A stretch of 64,000 nucleotides of DNA from Rhodovulum sp. PH10 (GTDB taxonomy: Bacteria; Pseudomonadota; Alphaproteobacteria; Rhizobiales; Xanthobacteraceae). The stretch covers positions 40,624 through 104,623 of the forward strand of contig NZ_AKZI01000030.1 of NCBI RefSeq assembly GCF_000293785.1, given 5' to 3'. This document shows positions 47,847 through 57,053 of the stretch, piece after piece; within the stretch, counting starts at the first letter, position 1, and each line of letters opens with the position of its first letter. A program made the position numbers and the translations under genes. The notes under the pieces were generated by a model. The model did no database searches. It saw nothing but the letters and a program-made list of their open reading frames with translations, and was not told where the DNA came from.

Positions 47847-48067
47847 CGGGAAAACTCCGCGGGTGCGCGCGGCCGCCCCGCGCATCCCCCACACGGCGCA
47901 ACCGCCGATCGATGCGCCGGCCCGGCCACGCGGGTGGCAGGGCGGACAATACGCCCAGCGACCCTGGCTATTCGAAACGTGTCCAGAGCGCAACAGTCGG
48001 ATATGGCCTGCAACGTACGTAACTGCTCCCTCTTGAAGCGGTCCGGGCCGTTGGCTCTAATTGGGGC

Positions 48068-48577
48068 ATGAGCACCGTCCTGATCGAGATTCGCCGTGCC
48101 AAGCCATCCGATGCGACTTTGATCGCAGCGGCCCACGACGAAGCGTGGCGGACCTCGTACCGCGGCATCATCCCGGGCCCCGAGCTCGAGAAGCTGGTGA
48201 GCCGGCGTGGACCGGCCTGGTGGGACGGGGCGCTGCGCAAAGGCAGCCGCGTGTCGCTGTTCGTGTTCGGCGACACCGTCGCCGGCTACGGCAATTTCGG
48301 CCGCAACCGGGCGCGCAGCCTGCCCTACGACGGCGAGATCTACGAGCTGTATCTCCGCCCGGAGTTCCAGGGCCTCGGCTTCGGCCGCAGGCTGTTCCAG
48401 GCGGCCCGCCGCGACCTCGCGCAGACCGGCATGAAGAGCCTGGTCGTGTGGGCGCTGTCGGACAACGAGCCGGCGACCGAGTTCTATCGCGCGCTCGGCG
48501 GCCGGCCGGTGGCCCGCTCGTCGGAAACGTTCGGCAACAAGACGCTCGACAAGATCGCCTTCGCCTGGCCGGCCTGA
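48068..48577 (+). CDS. GNAT-family N-acetyltransferase
   Basis: 169 aa. Single GNAT domain: 'IRRAKPSDATLIAAAHDEAW' at the N-terminus, 'GEIYELYLRPEFQGLGFGRR' with the acetyl-CoA pyrophosphate loop (QGLGFG), and 'WALSDNEPATEFYRALGGRP'. The substrate is unknown; the general look is of small-molecule or protein-N-terminal acetyltransferases. It stands alone, with 221 bp upstream of unassigned sequence shared with the divergent macrodomain gene. Confidence 0.87.
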   Translation: MSTVLIEIRRAKPSDATLIAAAHDEAWRTSYRGIIPGPELEKLVSRRGPAWWDGALRKGSRVSLFVFGDTVAGYGNFGRNRARSLPYDGEIYELYLRPEFQGLGFGRRLFQAARRDLAQTGMKSLVVWALSDNEPATEFYRALGGRPVARSSETFGNKTLDKIAFAWPA

Positions 48578-48707
48578 TCTTTTCGCACATCGGCGTCGTA
48601 CGGTCGCGGGCGTGACGCCCGCCGACCGCCTCCACCGACCGTCTCCCCTGCCCGCCGACCCTCGCCCGACGAACCGCCGGGCTTGCGCGAAACCGCCGAG
48701 GCCGCGC

Positions 48708-49100
48708 TCACGCGGGCGGCGTGTGGCAGACCGCCTCGATATTGTGGCCGTCGGGATCGAGCACGAAGGCTCCGTAATAATTCGGATGATAGTGCGGCCG
48801 CACGCCCGGCGCACCGTGGTCGGTGCCGCCGGCGGCGATCGCCGCCTCGTAGAAGGCATCGACCGTCTCGCGGTCCGGCGCGGTGAAGGCGACGTGCACC
48901 CGACCGCCCGACGCGCCCCCGCCGCTGATCCAGAAGTCCGGCTTGCCGGCGCGCCCGAGCCCCGCATGCGGAAAGCCGTCGGGGGTTTCGCCCGGCTCGA
49001 ACGCCATGATCACCGTGTAGCCGAGCGGCGCCAGCGCCGCGGTGTAGAACGCCCGCGACCGCGCGAAGTCCGAGACCGGGAAGCCGATGTGGTCGATCAT
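48708..49100 (-). CDS. VOC-family (glyoxalase-like) protein
   Basis: 130 aa. Vicinal-oxygen-chelate fold: 'IDHIGFPVSDFARSRAFYTA', 'HVAFTAPDRETVDAFYEAA' and 'YYGAFVLDPDGHNIEAVCH', with the metal-ligand His and Glu in place. It could be a lyase, a dioxygenase or an isomerase; it is too small to decide. The start at 49100 (MIDHIGF) fits the family. It lies downstream of sdhB on the same strand. Confidence 0.85.
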   Translation of the reverse strand: MIDHIGFPVSDFARSRAFYTAALAPLGYTVIMAFEPGETPDGFPHAGLGRAGKPDFWISGGGASGGRVHVAFTAPDRETVDAFYEAAIAAGGTDHGAPGVRPHYHPNYYGAFVLDPDGHNIEAVCHTPPA

Positions 49101-49179
49101 GCTTTGTTCTCCGATATTCTCTCCCCGGCTCACGCGAGCCGGGGAAATGCAGGGAACGCGGTCGCCGGCCGCCGAGTCG

Positions 49180-49209
49180 GGGCCGGACAGGTCCGGGCCG
49201 GACGAGTCC
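49180..49209. repeat. 15-bp imperfect tandem duplication just past sdhB
   Basis: GGGCCGGACAGGTCC is followed directly by GGGCCGGACGAGTCC (two differences), immediately downstream of the sdhB stop codon. Confidence 0.85.
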
Positions 49210-49211
49210 GG

Positions 49212-49994
49212 TCAGGTCTTCTGGCGCTCGACCATCAGCTTCTTCAGCTCGGCGATCGCCTTGGCCGGGTTGAGGCCCTTCGGGCACGCCTTCGAGCAGT
49301 TGAGGATGGTCACGCAGCGGAACAGGCGGAACGGATCTTCCAGGAGGTCCAGCCGCTCGCCGGTCGCCTCGTCGCGCGAGTCGATCACCCAGCGATAGGC
49401 GTGCAGGAGCGCGGCGGGGCCGAGATAGCGGTCCGGGTTCCACCAATATTCCGGGCACGAGGTCGAGCAGCACGCGCACAGGATGCACTCGTAGAGGCCG
49501 TCGAGCAGCTCGCGGTCCTCGCGGCTCTGCTTCCACTCCTTCTCGGGCGCCACCGTCTCGGTCTGCAGCCAGGGCTGCACCAGCGCGTGCTGGGCGAAGA
49601 AGTTGGTGAGGTCCGGCACGAGGTCCTTGGCGACCGGCTGGTGCGGCAGCGGGCTGATGCGCACCGGCCCCTTGATCTCGGCGATGTCCTTGGTGCAGGC
49701 GAGCGTGTTGACGCCGTCGATGTTCATCGCGCACGAGCCGCAGATGCCCTCGCGGCAGGAGCGGCGGAAGGCGAGCGTCGGGTCGATCTTGTTCTTGATC
49801 CACAACAGCGCGTCGAGAACCATCGGCCCGCAGTCGTCGAGATCGACCGAGAAGGTGTCCATCCGCGGATTGGCCTCGTCGTCCGGGTTCCAGCGATAGA
49901 CGCGGAACTCCTTCAGACGGGTCGCGCCCTGCGGCGCCGGCCAGACCTTGCCCTGGGTGACCCTCGAGTTCTTCGGCAGGGTGAATTCGACCAT
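49212..49994 (-). CDS. sdhB: Succinate dehydrogenase iron-sulfur subunit
   Basis: 260 aa. Cysteine clusters: '[21 protein letters not shown]' core for the 2Fe-2S centre, '[12 protein letters not shown]' and '[11 protein letters not shown]' for the 4Fe-4S and 3Fe-4S centres. It passes electrons from SdhA FAD to quinone. Its start lies 24 bp after a VapD-family gene, which separates it from sdhA; the RBS is weak (AAGGT). Last gene of the sdhCDA-vapD-sdhB transcript. Confidence 0.97.
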   Translation of the reverse strand: MVEFTLPKNSRVTQGKVWPAPQGATRLKEFRVYRWNPDDEANPRMDTFSVDLDDCGPMVLDALLWIKNKIDPTLAFRRSCREGICGSCAMNIDGVNTLACTKDIAEIKGPVRISPLPHQPVAKDLVPDLTNFFAQHALVQPWLQTETVAPEKEWKQSREDRELLDGLYECILCACCSTSCPEYWWNPDRYLGPAALLHAYRWVIDSRDEATGERLDLLEDPFRLFRCVTILNCSKACPKGLNPAKAIAELKKLMVERQKT

Positions 49995-50018
49995 GATCAG
50001 ACCTTTTCCAACCGCGGC

Positions 50019-50363
50019 TCAATCGTCTTCGTCGTCGAGAGCTGCCTTGAGATCATTGTTTTCCTCGATCCGCAGCATTCTGATGTCGCGAACCGCCGGC
50101 GTGAACCACGGGAACTTCTTCGCCATCCGCTGCACCACCCGGACACAGCGGACGGCATCGACCGTCTCGTCTCCGAAGTACGCGCTTCCCTGCATCCACT
50201 CGAAGCCGCGCGCCGTCAGATAATTCCGGACATCGGCATAGGCGTTGTTCCAGGACGAGCTCGGATAGGTTTGCTTGAGGATCTCGGTGTCGAAATCGAA
50301 CACGATGGCGTACACGCGTCCGCTCCCCGGTCGATTGTGTCCGATTCCGGCAACCGACGCCAT
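50019..50363 (-). CDS. vapD: VapD-family protein (Cas2-like RNase fold) inside the sdh operon
   Basis: 114 aa. Residues ~17-105 carry the VapD pattern: 'VYAIVFDFDTEILKQTYP', 'WNNAYADVRNYLTARGFEW', 'QGSAYFGDETVDAV' and the near-invariant 'DIRMLRIEENNDLKAAL'. VapD proteins are small endoribonucleases related to Cas2 and act as toxins in some pathogens. An extra N-terminus with 'GIGHNRPG' precedes the domain; this short motif recurs at the N-termini of many alphaproteobacterial proteins. The start lies 9 bp after the sdhA stop, with the RBS (GAGGG) overlapping that stop. Hand count of 50041-50340 gives about 60% GC, lower than the flanks. No VapX-like antitoxin is seen. Confidence 0.85.
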   Translation of the reverse strand: MASVAGIGHNRPGSGRVYAIVFDFDTEILKQTYPSSSWNNAYADVRNYLTARGFEWMQGSAYFGDETVDAVRCVRVVQRMAKKFPWFTPAVRDIRMLRIEENNDLKAALDDEDD

Positions 50364-50372
50364 TGGACACCC

Positions 50373-52208
50373 TCAGTAAACCCTCGCCTTGGGCTCGATG
50401 TAGGTCACTTCGTTCGTCATCGTGTAGGTGTGGACCGGCCGGTAGTCGATCGTCACCTTGCGCGTCTCGGGGTCGAGCCACGCGAGCGTGTGCTTCATCC
50501 ACTCCTTGTCGTCGCGGTTCGGAAAGTCCTCGCGGGCGTGGGCGCCGCGGCTTTCCTGCCGGTTGACGGCGGAGTTCATGGTGACGACCGCCTGGGAGAT
50601 CAGGTTGTCGAACTCCAGCGTCTCCATCAGGTCGGTGTTCCAGATCAGCGAGCGGTCGGAGACCTTCACGTCCTCGGCGCCGGCCATCACCTTGTCGATC
50701 AGCTCGACGCCTTCCGACAAAATCTCGCCGGTGCGGAACACCGCGCAGTTGTTCTGCATCACCTTCTGCATGTTCGACCGCAGCACCGCGGTCGGCGTGC
50801 CGCCATTGGCGTAGCGGAACCGGTCGAGCCGGGCGAGCGCCTTGTCGGCGGCGTCCTTCGCCAGCGACGGCTGGTCGGCGCCGGGCTCCAGCATCTCGGC
50901 GCAGCGCAGCGCCGCCGCGCGGCCGAACACCACGAGGTCGATCAGCGAGTTCGAGCCGAGGCGGTTCGCCCCGTGCACCGACACGCAGGCCGCCTCGCCG
51001 AGCGCCATCAGGCCGGGCACGATGTGGTCGGGATCGCCGTCCTTCCTGATCAGCGCCTCGCCGTGATAGTTCGTGGCGATCCCGCCCATGTTGTAATGGA
51101 CGGTCGGCAGCACCGGGATCGGCTCCTTGGTCACGTCGACGCCGGCGAAGATCTTCGCGCTCTCCGAGATGCCGGGCAGGCGCTCGTGGAGGATCTTCGG
51201 GTCGAGGTGATCGAGGTGCAGGAAGATGTGATCCTTGTTCTTGCCGACGCCGCGGCCTTCACGGATCTCGATGGTCATCGCCCGCGAGACGACGTCGCGC
51301 GAGGCCAGATCCTTGGCCGACGGCGCGTAGCGCTCCATGAAGCGCTCGCCCTCGGAATTGACCAGATAACCGCCCTCGCCGCGCGAGCCTTCGGTGATCA
51401 GGCAGCCCGAGCCGTAGATGCCGGTCGGATGGAACTGCACGAACTCCATGTCCTGCAGCGGCAGGCCGGCGCGCAGCACCATCGCGTTGCCGTCGCCGGT
51501 CTGGGTGTGGGCGCCGGTGCAGGAGAGATAGATGCGGCCGTAGCCGCCGGTCGCGAGAATGGTGGTCTGCGCCCGGAAGCGGTGCAGCGTGCCGTCGTCG
51601 AGATTGAGCGCGATCACGCCGCGGCAGGCGCCCTCCTCGTCCATGATCAGGTCGAGCACGAAATACTCGACGTAGAACTCGGCGTGATGCTTGAGCGCGG
51701 CGCCGTACAGCGTGTGCAGCATCGCGTGGCCGGTGCGGTCGGCCGCGGCGCAGGTGCGCTGGGCGATGCCCTGGCCGTAGTTCGTCGTCATGCCGCCGAA
51801 CGGGCGCTGATAGATCTTGCCTTCCTCGGTGCGCGAGAACGGCACGCCCCAGTGCTCGAGCTCGTAGACCGCGGCCGGCGCGTTGCGGCACAGATACTCG
51901 ATCGCGTCCTGGTCGCCGAGCCAGTCCGACCCCTTGACGGTGTCGTACATGTGCCAGCGCCAGTCGTCCGGACCCATGTTGCCGAGCGCCGCCGAGATGC
52001 CGCCCTGCGCCGCCACCGTGTGCGAGCGGGTCGGAAAGACCTTGGTCAGGCAGGCGGTGCGCAGGCCCGCCTCGCTGCAGCCGACCACGGCGCGCAGGCC
52101 GGCCCCGCCGGCTCCCACCACGACCACGTCGTAGGTGTGGTCTTCGAGCGGGTAGGCGCGGCCGTTCACCGCCGGCGCCGCGCCGTTTCCGGAACCGTTA
52201 GCCGCCAT
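50373..52208 (-). CDS. sdhA: Succinate dehydrogenase flavoprotein subunit
   Basis: 611 aa. FAD-binding '[20 protein letters not shown]', the covalent-FAD histidine in '[13 protein letters not shown]', '[20 protein letters not shown]', the catalytic arginine region '[10 protein letters not shown]'-type block and '[20 protein letters not shown]'. It oxidises succinate to fumarate in the TCA cycle at the inner membrane. ATG at 52208, one base after the sdhD stop. Confidence 0.98.
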   Translation of the reverse strand: MAANGSGNGAAPAVNGRAYPLEDHTYDVVVVGAGGAGLRAVVGCSEAGLRTACLTKVFPTRSHTVAAQGGISAALGNMGPDDWRWHMYDTVKGSDWLGDQDAIEYLCRNAPAAVYELEHWGVPFSRTEEGKIYQRPFGGMTTNYGQGIAQRTCAAADRTGHAMLHTLYGAALKHHAEFYVEYFVLDLIMDEEGACRGVIALNLDDGTLHRFRAQTTILATGGYGRIYLSCTGAHTQTGDGNAMVLRAGLPLQDMEFVQFHPTGIYGSGCLITEGSRGEGGYLVNSEGERFMERYAPSAKDLASRDVVSRAMTIEIREGRGVGKNKDHIFLHLDHLDPKILHERLPGISESAKIFAGVDVTKEPIPVLPTVHYNMGGIATNYHGEALIRKDGDPDHIVPGLMALGEAACVSVHGANRLGSNSLIDLVVFGRAAALRCAEMLEPGADQPSLAKDAADKALARLDRFRYANGGTPTAVLRSNMQKVMQNNCAVFRTGEILSEGVELIDKVMAGAEDVKVSDRSLIWNTDLMETLEFDNLISQAVVTMNSAVNRQESRGAHAREDFPNRDDKEWMKHTLAWLDPETRKVTIDYRPVHTYTMTNEVTYIEPKARVY

Positions 52209-52209
52209 G

Positions 52210-52599
52210 TCACACTCCGAACGAAAGCTTGAGGATCGCGTAGGTGCAGGCCAGCCACAGCACGACCGTGAGGAACGTGTTGCCGATCAGCAGCGCCGTC
52301 TTGAGCCCCTTGCCGTAGATGTAGTCCTCGATCACCGACTGGAGACCGAGCCGCATGTGCAGCGTGGTGGCGTAGACGAACAGCAGCATGACGATCGCGA
52401 CCAGCGGCGATCCGAGAATCTGCGCGACCGCGGCGTGGTTGCGGCCGATCAGCGAGATGACGATGACGATCGCGGCGAAGGTGAGCGGCACCAGCGCGAT
52501 CGCGGTCAGCCGCATCTCCCACCAGTGCTCGGTGCCGGACATCGCCGAGCCGAGCCCGCGGGCCTTTGCCATCGGGGTGCGGATGCTGGACAGCTTCAT
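52210..52599 (-). CDS. sdhD: Succinate dehydrogenase membrane anchor subunit
   Basis: 129 aa with three transmembrane helices ('[20 protein letters not shown]', '[18 protein letters not shown]', '[17 protein letters not shown]'). '[14 protein letters not shown]' carries the heme/quinone-site histidine and the conserved D-Y pair. Its ATG overlaps the sdhC stop (ATGA). Confidence 0.94.
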   Translation of the reverse strand: MKLSSIRTPMAKARGLGSAMSGTEHWWEMRLTAIALVPLTFAAIVIVISLIGRNHAAVAQILGSPLVAIVMLLFVYATTLHMRLGLQSVIEDYIYGKGLKTALLIGNTFLTVVLWLACTYAILKLSFGV

Positions 52600-53006
52600 C
52601 GCAGGCCTCCCATCACGAAGCCGCCGATGATCCAGGCGAGCAGGGTGAGCGAGATCGAGCCGATCAGCGTCGCCCGGGCGAGCCATTCGCGCTCGTTGGG
52701 GGCGAAGCCGCGGCCGGTGTCCCAGATCAGGTGGCGGACACCGCCCAGCGAGTGGTGGATCAGCCCCCAGGAGAAGCCGAGCAGCACCAGCCGGCCGATC
52801 CAGGTGCTCATGAACCACTGCACCCAGGCATATTGATTCGGCCCCGCGGCGGCGGCGAGCAGCCACCACACCACCAGCAGGAAGCCGGCATAGAGCACGA
52901 CCCCGGTGACCCGGTGGAACCCGGACATCAGGAACGTGAAGGTCAGGCGATAGACTTGAAGATGCGGCGACAGCGGCCGCGCGACCCGCGCCGGGCGTTC
53001 AGCCAT
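52596..53006 (-). CDS. sdhC: Succinate dehydrogenase cytochrome b556 subunit
   Basis: 136 aa. 'RPLSPHLQVYRLTFTFLMSG' is the SdhC signature, followed by three helices and 'HHSLGGVRHLIWDTG' with the heme-ligand histidine. With SdhD it anchors SdhAB and forms the quinone site. First gene of the sdh operon; ATG at 53006. Confidence 0.95.
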   Translation of the reverse strand: MAERPARVARPLSPHLQVYRLTFTFLMSGFHRVTGVVLYAGFLLVVWWLLAAAAGPNQYAWVQWFMSTWIGRLVLLGFSWGLIHHSLGGVRHLIWDTGRGFAPNEREWLARATLIGSISLTLLAWIIGGFVMGGLR

Positions 53007-53142
53007 GGAAGAACTCCAAATAGGGCCAGTCCCTTGAAGCAGAAGCGCGCCCCCGGTGCAATGCCCAATCACGCGTGCGGGCCTCGCCGGGGGGCACGCC
53101 GAGACAGGACGGGGGCGCGGCCCCCGCCCGCGTTCGCGCTCC

Positions 53143-54195
53143 TCAGCGCGGCACCAGGGCCCAGTAGTCGAGGTCGAGCACCACCCCCGGATCGTAGTCG
53201 CTGCCCACCCGCAACGGATGGTCGTCGCAGGCGCGATCCTTGGCGGCGACCAGCCGCAGCCGCAGCGCGCCGACGTCGTTGCGGTTCGGCAGATCCGCCT
53301 TGTCGAGCACCTCCGACCAGGCGAACACGGTGTCGGCCGCAAACAGCGGCGCGACGTGCGAGCCGCTGTTGATCCCCGCGACATGGAAGACGTTGGCGAG
53401 GCCGTTGAACGACAGCGCGCGGGCGAGCGAGATCACGTGCCCGCCATAGATCAGCCGCCGGCCGATTCGCGTCCGCACCTGGGCGAAGTGGTTGAAGTGC
53501 ACTTTCGCCGTGTTCTGGTAGAGCCGCGTGGCGATCTGGTGCTCGGCGTCCTCCACCGTCATGCCGTCCACGTGGTCGATCTTCTCGCCGATCTCGTAGT
53601 CGCCGAAGCGATGCGGCGAGCCCGACAGCCCGTCGTCCCAGGCGGCCGGATCGATCGGCGGGCAGGCGGCGCCGAGCGTCGCCGGATCGAGCACCTTCGC
53701 GAGCGCCGGCACCGCTTCGCCCTGCGGCTTCGCCGCCTCGTCGCGCTTGTGCACCATCACCCAGCGCACGTATTCCAGCACCTTCTCGCCGTCCTGGCGA
53801 AAGCCGGTCGAGCGGACATAGACGACGCCGGTGCGGCGGCTCGAATTCTCCTTGAGGCCGATCACCTCGGAGACCGCGCTCAGCGTGTCGCCCGGATAGA
53901 CCGGGGCGAGGAACCGGCACTCGGCATAGCCGAGATTGGCGACGGCATTGAGCGAGATGTCCGGCACGGTCTTGCCGAACACCACGTGAAAGACGAGCAG
54001 GTCGTCGATCGGCGCCTTCGGATAGCCGATCGCCCGGGCGAAGGCGTCGGAGGACTGCACGGCGAAGCGCGGGCCGTACAGCGCGGTGTAGAGCGCGACG
54101 TCGCCGGCGGTGACGGTGCGCGGGGTCGCGTGCCGGATCACCTCGCCGATGCGAAAGTCTTCGAAGAAGCGCCCCGGACTGGTCTTGCTGGCCAT
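53143..54195 (-). CDS. mch: Mesaconyl-CoA hydratase (MaoC fold), ethylmalonyl-CoA pathway
   Basis: 350 aa. Two hot-dog domains in one chain. The sequence closely follows Rhodobacter-type Mch as I recall it: 'GRFFEDFRIGEVIRHATPRT', 'ALYGPRFAVQSSDAFARAIG', 'LNAVANLGYAECRFLAPVYP', 'RLIYGGHVISLARALSFNGL', 'VVLDLDYWALVPR'. It interconverts mesaconyl-C1-CoA and beta-methylmalyl-CoA during acetyl-CoA assimilation or C5 acyl-CoA breakdown. Generic MaoC dehydratases are shorter, which favours Mch. It lies alone, 136 bp beyond sdhC. Confidence 0.88.
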   Translation of the reverse strand: MASKTSPGRFFEDFRIGEVIRHATPRTVTAGDVALYTALYGPRFAVQSSDAFARAIGYPKAPIDDLLVFHVVFGKTVPDISLNAVANLGYAECRFLAPVYPGDTLSAVSEVIGLKENSSRRTGVVYVRSTGFRQDGEKVLEYVRWVMVHKRDEAAKPQGEAVPALAKVLDPATLGAACPPIDPAAWDDGLSGSPHRFGDYEIGEKIDHVDGMTVEDAEHQIATRLYQNTAKVHFNHFAQVRTRIGRRLIYGGHVISLARALSFNGLANVFHVAGINSGSHVAPLFAADTVFAWSEVLDKADLPNRNDVGALRLRLVAAKDRACDDHPLRVGSDYDPGVVLDLDYWALVPR

Positions 54196-54465
54196 GGTTC
54201 AGGACGGACTGGGGGTGAGGTTGCAGTGCAGCGAGTCGTACCCGCGGCCGGGCCACTTGGCAATGGGCGGGACGCGCGAACCCGGCCGAGCGGACGCGCG
54301 CGACCGGGCTTCAGGGTTGCGGAAGGTCGGATTCGGAGAAAGGCCTCGACTTGGAGTTCCACGATCAGCGACCTGTCGGCAATCGCGAACCCACCCGAGC
54401 CGGGGCGCCCCCGTCGAGCGTCCCCGACCACGGCAAGAGCAACGGCGGCATCGAAGGCCACACCG
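54196..54465. other. Intergenic region upstream of mch
   Basis: About 270 bases with no gene I can support on either strand. It presumably holds the mch promoter. No clear -35/-10 pair or terminator was found. Confidence 0.4.
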
Positions 54466-54786
54466 TCACGGTCGCCCGCGAGGTGGATTGGCCGAACGGG
54501 GTCGGCACTTTCCCGGTGAGCTGCGGCGGCGCCACGTCGCCACCATCACAGAGCGAATCGACGCGCGTACCGGGAGCACGCGCGAGATCGGTGACGAACC
54601 GGGCGGCCGAAAGCGGCCCCGGCCAGCGAACGCGGGCTTGCCCGTGTTCGGCACGAAGACACACACGGGCTCGCCGGTGTTCGGCACGTGGACGTTCGCA
54701 AGTCGGGCAAGCCCCATTTGCATGGGTTGCGGGGCAAACGCCGGCCGCGGCATCGAAAAGTTCGTCGACATCCGCGGTATCGGCAT
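54466..54786 (-). CDS. Small ORF of unknown function behind a duplicated leader
   Basis: 106 aa if read to the first stop. It begins MPIPRMSTNFSMPRP and contains an internal repeat, 'VPNTGEPV' / 'VPNTGKPA'. I recognise no family, and the last ~40 residues are Arg/Ser/Pro-rich and may not be genuine. What supports a gene is the start: CAGGAG seven bases before the ATG, inside a 72-bp leader that is 65/72 identical to the leader of another ORF at the right edge (63991). The codons after the start also agree (Met-Pro-Ile). Confidence 0.5.
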   Translation of the reverse strand: MPIPRMSTNFSMPRPAFAPQPMQMGLARLANVHVPNTGEPVCVFVPNTGKPAFAGRGRFRPPGSSPISRVLPVRASIRSVMVATWRRRSSPGKCRPRSANPPRGRP

Positions 54787-54849
54787 CGCTTTTCTCCTGG
54801 CCCCCGGCAGTTCGCACCGCATCCCAGCCGCCGTCCGAGCTTCCAAACG
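54778..54849 (-). repeat. 72-bp duplicated leader/RBS/start, copy A
   Basis: Reading from 54849 down to 54778, it begins CGTTTGGAAGCTCGGACG and ends AAAAGCGATGCCGATA. It aligns without gaps to 63928-63999 with 7 mismatches. It includes a ribosome-binding site and the first three codons of an ORF. Confidence 0.93.
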
Positions 54850-54866
54850 ATCTCTTGGCGGCGGGG

Positions 54867-55637
54867 TCAGCCGCCCATGCCTGGCGGCGCGACCGACGCC
54901 TCGGTGAGCCCGGCGGCATCGAGCCAGCGCCGCACCCGGCCGGTCGCCTTCGCCTGCTCGACGAAGCCGCTGACCAGCGCCAGCGCCACCGGCCGCCCTC
55001 GCGGAACCGCGACCGCCGTGCGCGCCTCGAGGAAGGCGCCGTCGAGCACCCGCGCGCCGGCGATCCGGGCGGAGGTGGCGGCGAGCGACTCGCGGCCGAG
55101 CGCGATCGCGTCCGCCCCGCCGCTCGTCATCAGCGTGACGGCATCCTCCGACGAATCGAGCGCGAGATGCACCGCGCGCGGCGAGGCGAGCGCCGAGGCG
55201 CGCAGGGTCGCGGTGTCGCGCACGCCGGCGATCCGCACCCACGGCGCGTCGGCATCGGCGATCCGCTTGATCGGCGAGCCGGCCGGCACGAGGTAGCTCG
55301 CCCGCATCAGATGATAGGCGGCGCCGAACGCCACCACCTGCCGGCGCTGCGCGTCGACCGGCATGAAGGCGAGATCCCAGGCGCCGCGCGCGGCGGCGTT
55401 CTGGATCTCGCCGGAGCTGCGATAGGCCAGCCACTCGACCGGCACGCCGAGCTCGTCGGCGAGCGCCGCCGCCAGGTCGACGGTGACGCCGTGCAGGGCG
55501 CCGGCCGCATCGCGCACCGCGAACGCCGCGGAGGGCGTCGCGCCGACGGCGATCGCCACCCGCAGCCGGCCGGTCGGCATCAGCTCGGACAGGGCCGCGT
55601 CTGCGGCCGTGCACCCGGTCGCGCGAAGGGCCGTCAT
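54867..55637 (-). CDS. Periplasmic-binding-protein-like (SBP family 3) protein
   Basis: 256 aa. The bacterial solute-binding family 3 fold is visible in 'LMPTGRLRVAIAVGATPSAA', 'GVTVDLAAALADELGVPVEW', 'IQNAAARGAWDLAFMPVDAQ' and 'AYHLMRASYLVPAGSPIKRI'. Such proteins bind polar amino acids or cyclohexadienyl-type ligands. No signal peptide is evident from ATG 55637, so it may be cytosolic or the start may be wrong. No permease or ATPase is adjacent, so its transporter is elsewhere or it has another sensing role. Confidence 0.78.
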   Translation of the reverse strand: MTALRATGCTAADAALSELMPTGRLRVAIAVGATPSAAFAVRDAAGALHGVTVDLAAALADELGVPVEWLAYRSSGEIQNAAARGAWDLAFMPVDAQRRQVVAFGAAYHLMRASYLVPAGSPIKRIADADAPWVRIAGVRDTATLRASALASPRAVHLALDSSEDAVTLMTSGGADAIALGRESLAATSARIAGARVLDGAFLEARTAVAVPRGRPVALALVSGFVEQAKATGRVRRWLDAAGLTEASVAPPGMGG

Positions 55638-55973
55638 GGTCGTGCGCTCGGCTCCGGCGCGGGCATCTGCTCCTCCGAAGGTCGGTGTGCGCCCGACACA
55701 ATCATGACACGAAGGCGTCGCGGGGCGCCATGGGGAAGCGCACGATTCGCGGCAATTCCTCTGAAAAATTCGCACCTTGCCGAAGGAATGCCGCACCGAG
55801 GCACCAATGTCCGCCAGCGGACGGTGCAGCGGCACCGGCGGCCCGGCCGGCAGCCGGACCGGTTCGACGGCGCGAATCACGACAGATATGCGCGCAAACC
55901 GACGCCAGTCCCGCCGAAGCGCTTTGATTCGCGTCCCGAAAACCCTACATTGGGCGCCAGAAAGGCTCTCCCC
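55638..55973. promoter_or_regulatory. Divergent promoter region, with a map promoter at 55924-55951
   Basis: 336 bases between the SBP gene and map with no gene seen. TTGATT (55924-55929), a 16-bp spacer and TACATT (55946-55951) make a good sigma-70-type promoter. Transcription would start about 55958, giving a short leader before the map ATG at 55974. TACATT is the same -10 as proposed for ftsH. Confidence 0.55.
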
Positions 55974-56822
55974 ATGACCTATATCGACGCGACTGCGGCT
56001 CCGCTTCGCAAGAACGGACAGATCAAGATTCACGGCGAAGAGGCGTTCGCCGGGATGCGCAAGGCCGGACGGCTGACCGCCGAGTGCCTCGACATGCTGG
56101 TGCCCGAGATTCAGCCGGGCGTGCCGACCGACCGGATCGACCAGCTGGTGTTCGAGTTCGCGATGGACCACGGCGCCTATCCGGCGACGCTGATGTACCG
56201 CGGCTACACCAAGTCGACCTGCACCTCGATCAACCACGTGGTCTGCCACGGCATCCCCAACGAGAAGCCGCTGCGCGAGGGCGACATCGTCAATGTCGAC
56301 GTGACGCTGATCGTCGACGGCTGGCACGGCGATTCGAGCCGGATGTACGCGGTCGGCGAGATTCCGCGCCGCGCCGAGCGGCTGATCGACGTGACCTTCG
56401 AGTCGCTCGAGATCGGCGTCACCGCGGTGCGGCCCGGCGCCACCACCGGCGACATCGGCGCGGCGATCGAGAAGTTCGTCGAGGGCCACAACATGAGCGT
56501 GGTGCGCGATTTCTGCGGCCACGGGCTCGGCCGGCTGTTTCACGACGAGCCGAACATCGTCCATGTCGGCCGGCCCGGCGAGGGCATCGTGCTGCGGCCC
56601 GGCATGCTGTTCACCGTCGAGCCGATGATCAATCTCGGCCGCCCGCACGTGAAGGTCCTGTCCGACGGCTGGACCGCGGTGACGCGCGACCGCTCGCTGT
56701 CGGCACAGTTCGAGCACACGGTGGGCGTCACCGAGACCGGGGTCGAGGTGTTCACCTACTCGCCCAAGGGGCTCGACAAGCCGCCGGTCAATGGCGGCCC
56801 GGCGCTCGCCTCGCGGCACTGA
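55974..56822 (+). CDS. map: Type I methionine aminopeptidase
   Basis: 282 aa. It removes the initiator Met from nascent proteins. Pita-bread fold with metal ligands in 'INHVVCHGIPNEKPL', 'VNVDVTLIVDGWHGDSSRMY' (two Asp), 'DFCGHGLGRLFHDEP' (His), 'FTVEPMINLG' and 'AQFEHTVGVTETG' (Glu). The short N-terminal extension (about 20 residues) and C-terminal tail are normal for alphaproteobacteria. ATG at 55974. Confidence 0.97.
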   Translation: MTYIDATAAPLRKNGQIKIHGEEAFAGMRKAGRLTAECLDMLVPEIQPGVPTDRIDQLVFEFAMDHGAYPATLMYRGYTKSTCTSINHVVCHGIPNEKPLREGDIVNVDVTLIVDGWHGDSSRMYAVGEIPRRAERLIDVTFESLEIGVTAVRPGATTGDIGAAIEKFVEGHNMSVVRDFCGHGLGRLFHDEPNIVHVGRPGEGIVLRPGMLFTVEPMINLGRPHVKVLSDGWTAVTRDRSLSAQFEHTVGVTETGVEVFTYSPKGLDKPPVNGGPALASRH

Positions 56823-56928
56823 CCGGCGCGGCCCTCGGGCCGCCCGAAGCCCTGATCCTCGCCCGGATCCGCGTGAGGATCCGGACGCGAGACCTCGGGC
56901 CGCGGTCGTCGGTCCCACCGTCGCCACG

Positions 56929-56960
56929 AAAAAAGGCCCGGGTGTCGCCCGGGCCTTTTT
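56929..56960. terminator. Bidirectional terminator between map and the Bax-inhibitor gene
   Basis: GGCCCGGG (56935-56942) pairs with CCCGGGCC (56948-56955), loop TGTCG, with a run of A before and five T after. It serves the convergent map (+) and Bax1-I (-) genes. Confidence 0.93.
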
Positions 56961-57053
56961 GCTTGGGTTCGCTCTCGGCGCCGCGTGTGCCGATCTGCTT
57001 GCCGATCGTCGTCCGGGTCGTCCCGCAGCGCCCGTCGTGGCGGATGCGCGGGT

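Noticed and set aside
49123..49144. CCCCGGCTC-ACGC-GAGCCGGGG as an sdhB terminator
   Set aside because: A good hairpin, but no T-run follows on either strand. It may be another palindromic repeat rather than an intrinsic terminator.
50019..50363. The VapD-like gene as a CRISPR Cas2
   Set aside because: No cas1, other cas genes or repeat-spacer array exist in the window, and the DIRMLRIEENNDL block is specific to VapD rather than Cas2.
54867..55637. Amino-acid ABC transporter operon
   Set aside because: Only the binding-protein-like gene is present; no permease or ATPase of that system is adjacent.
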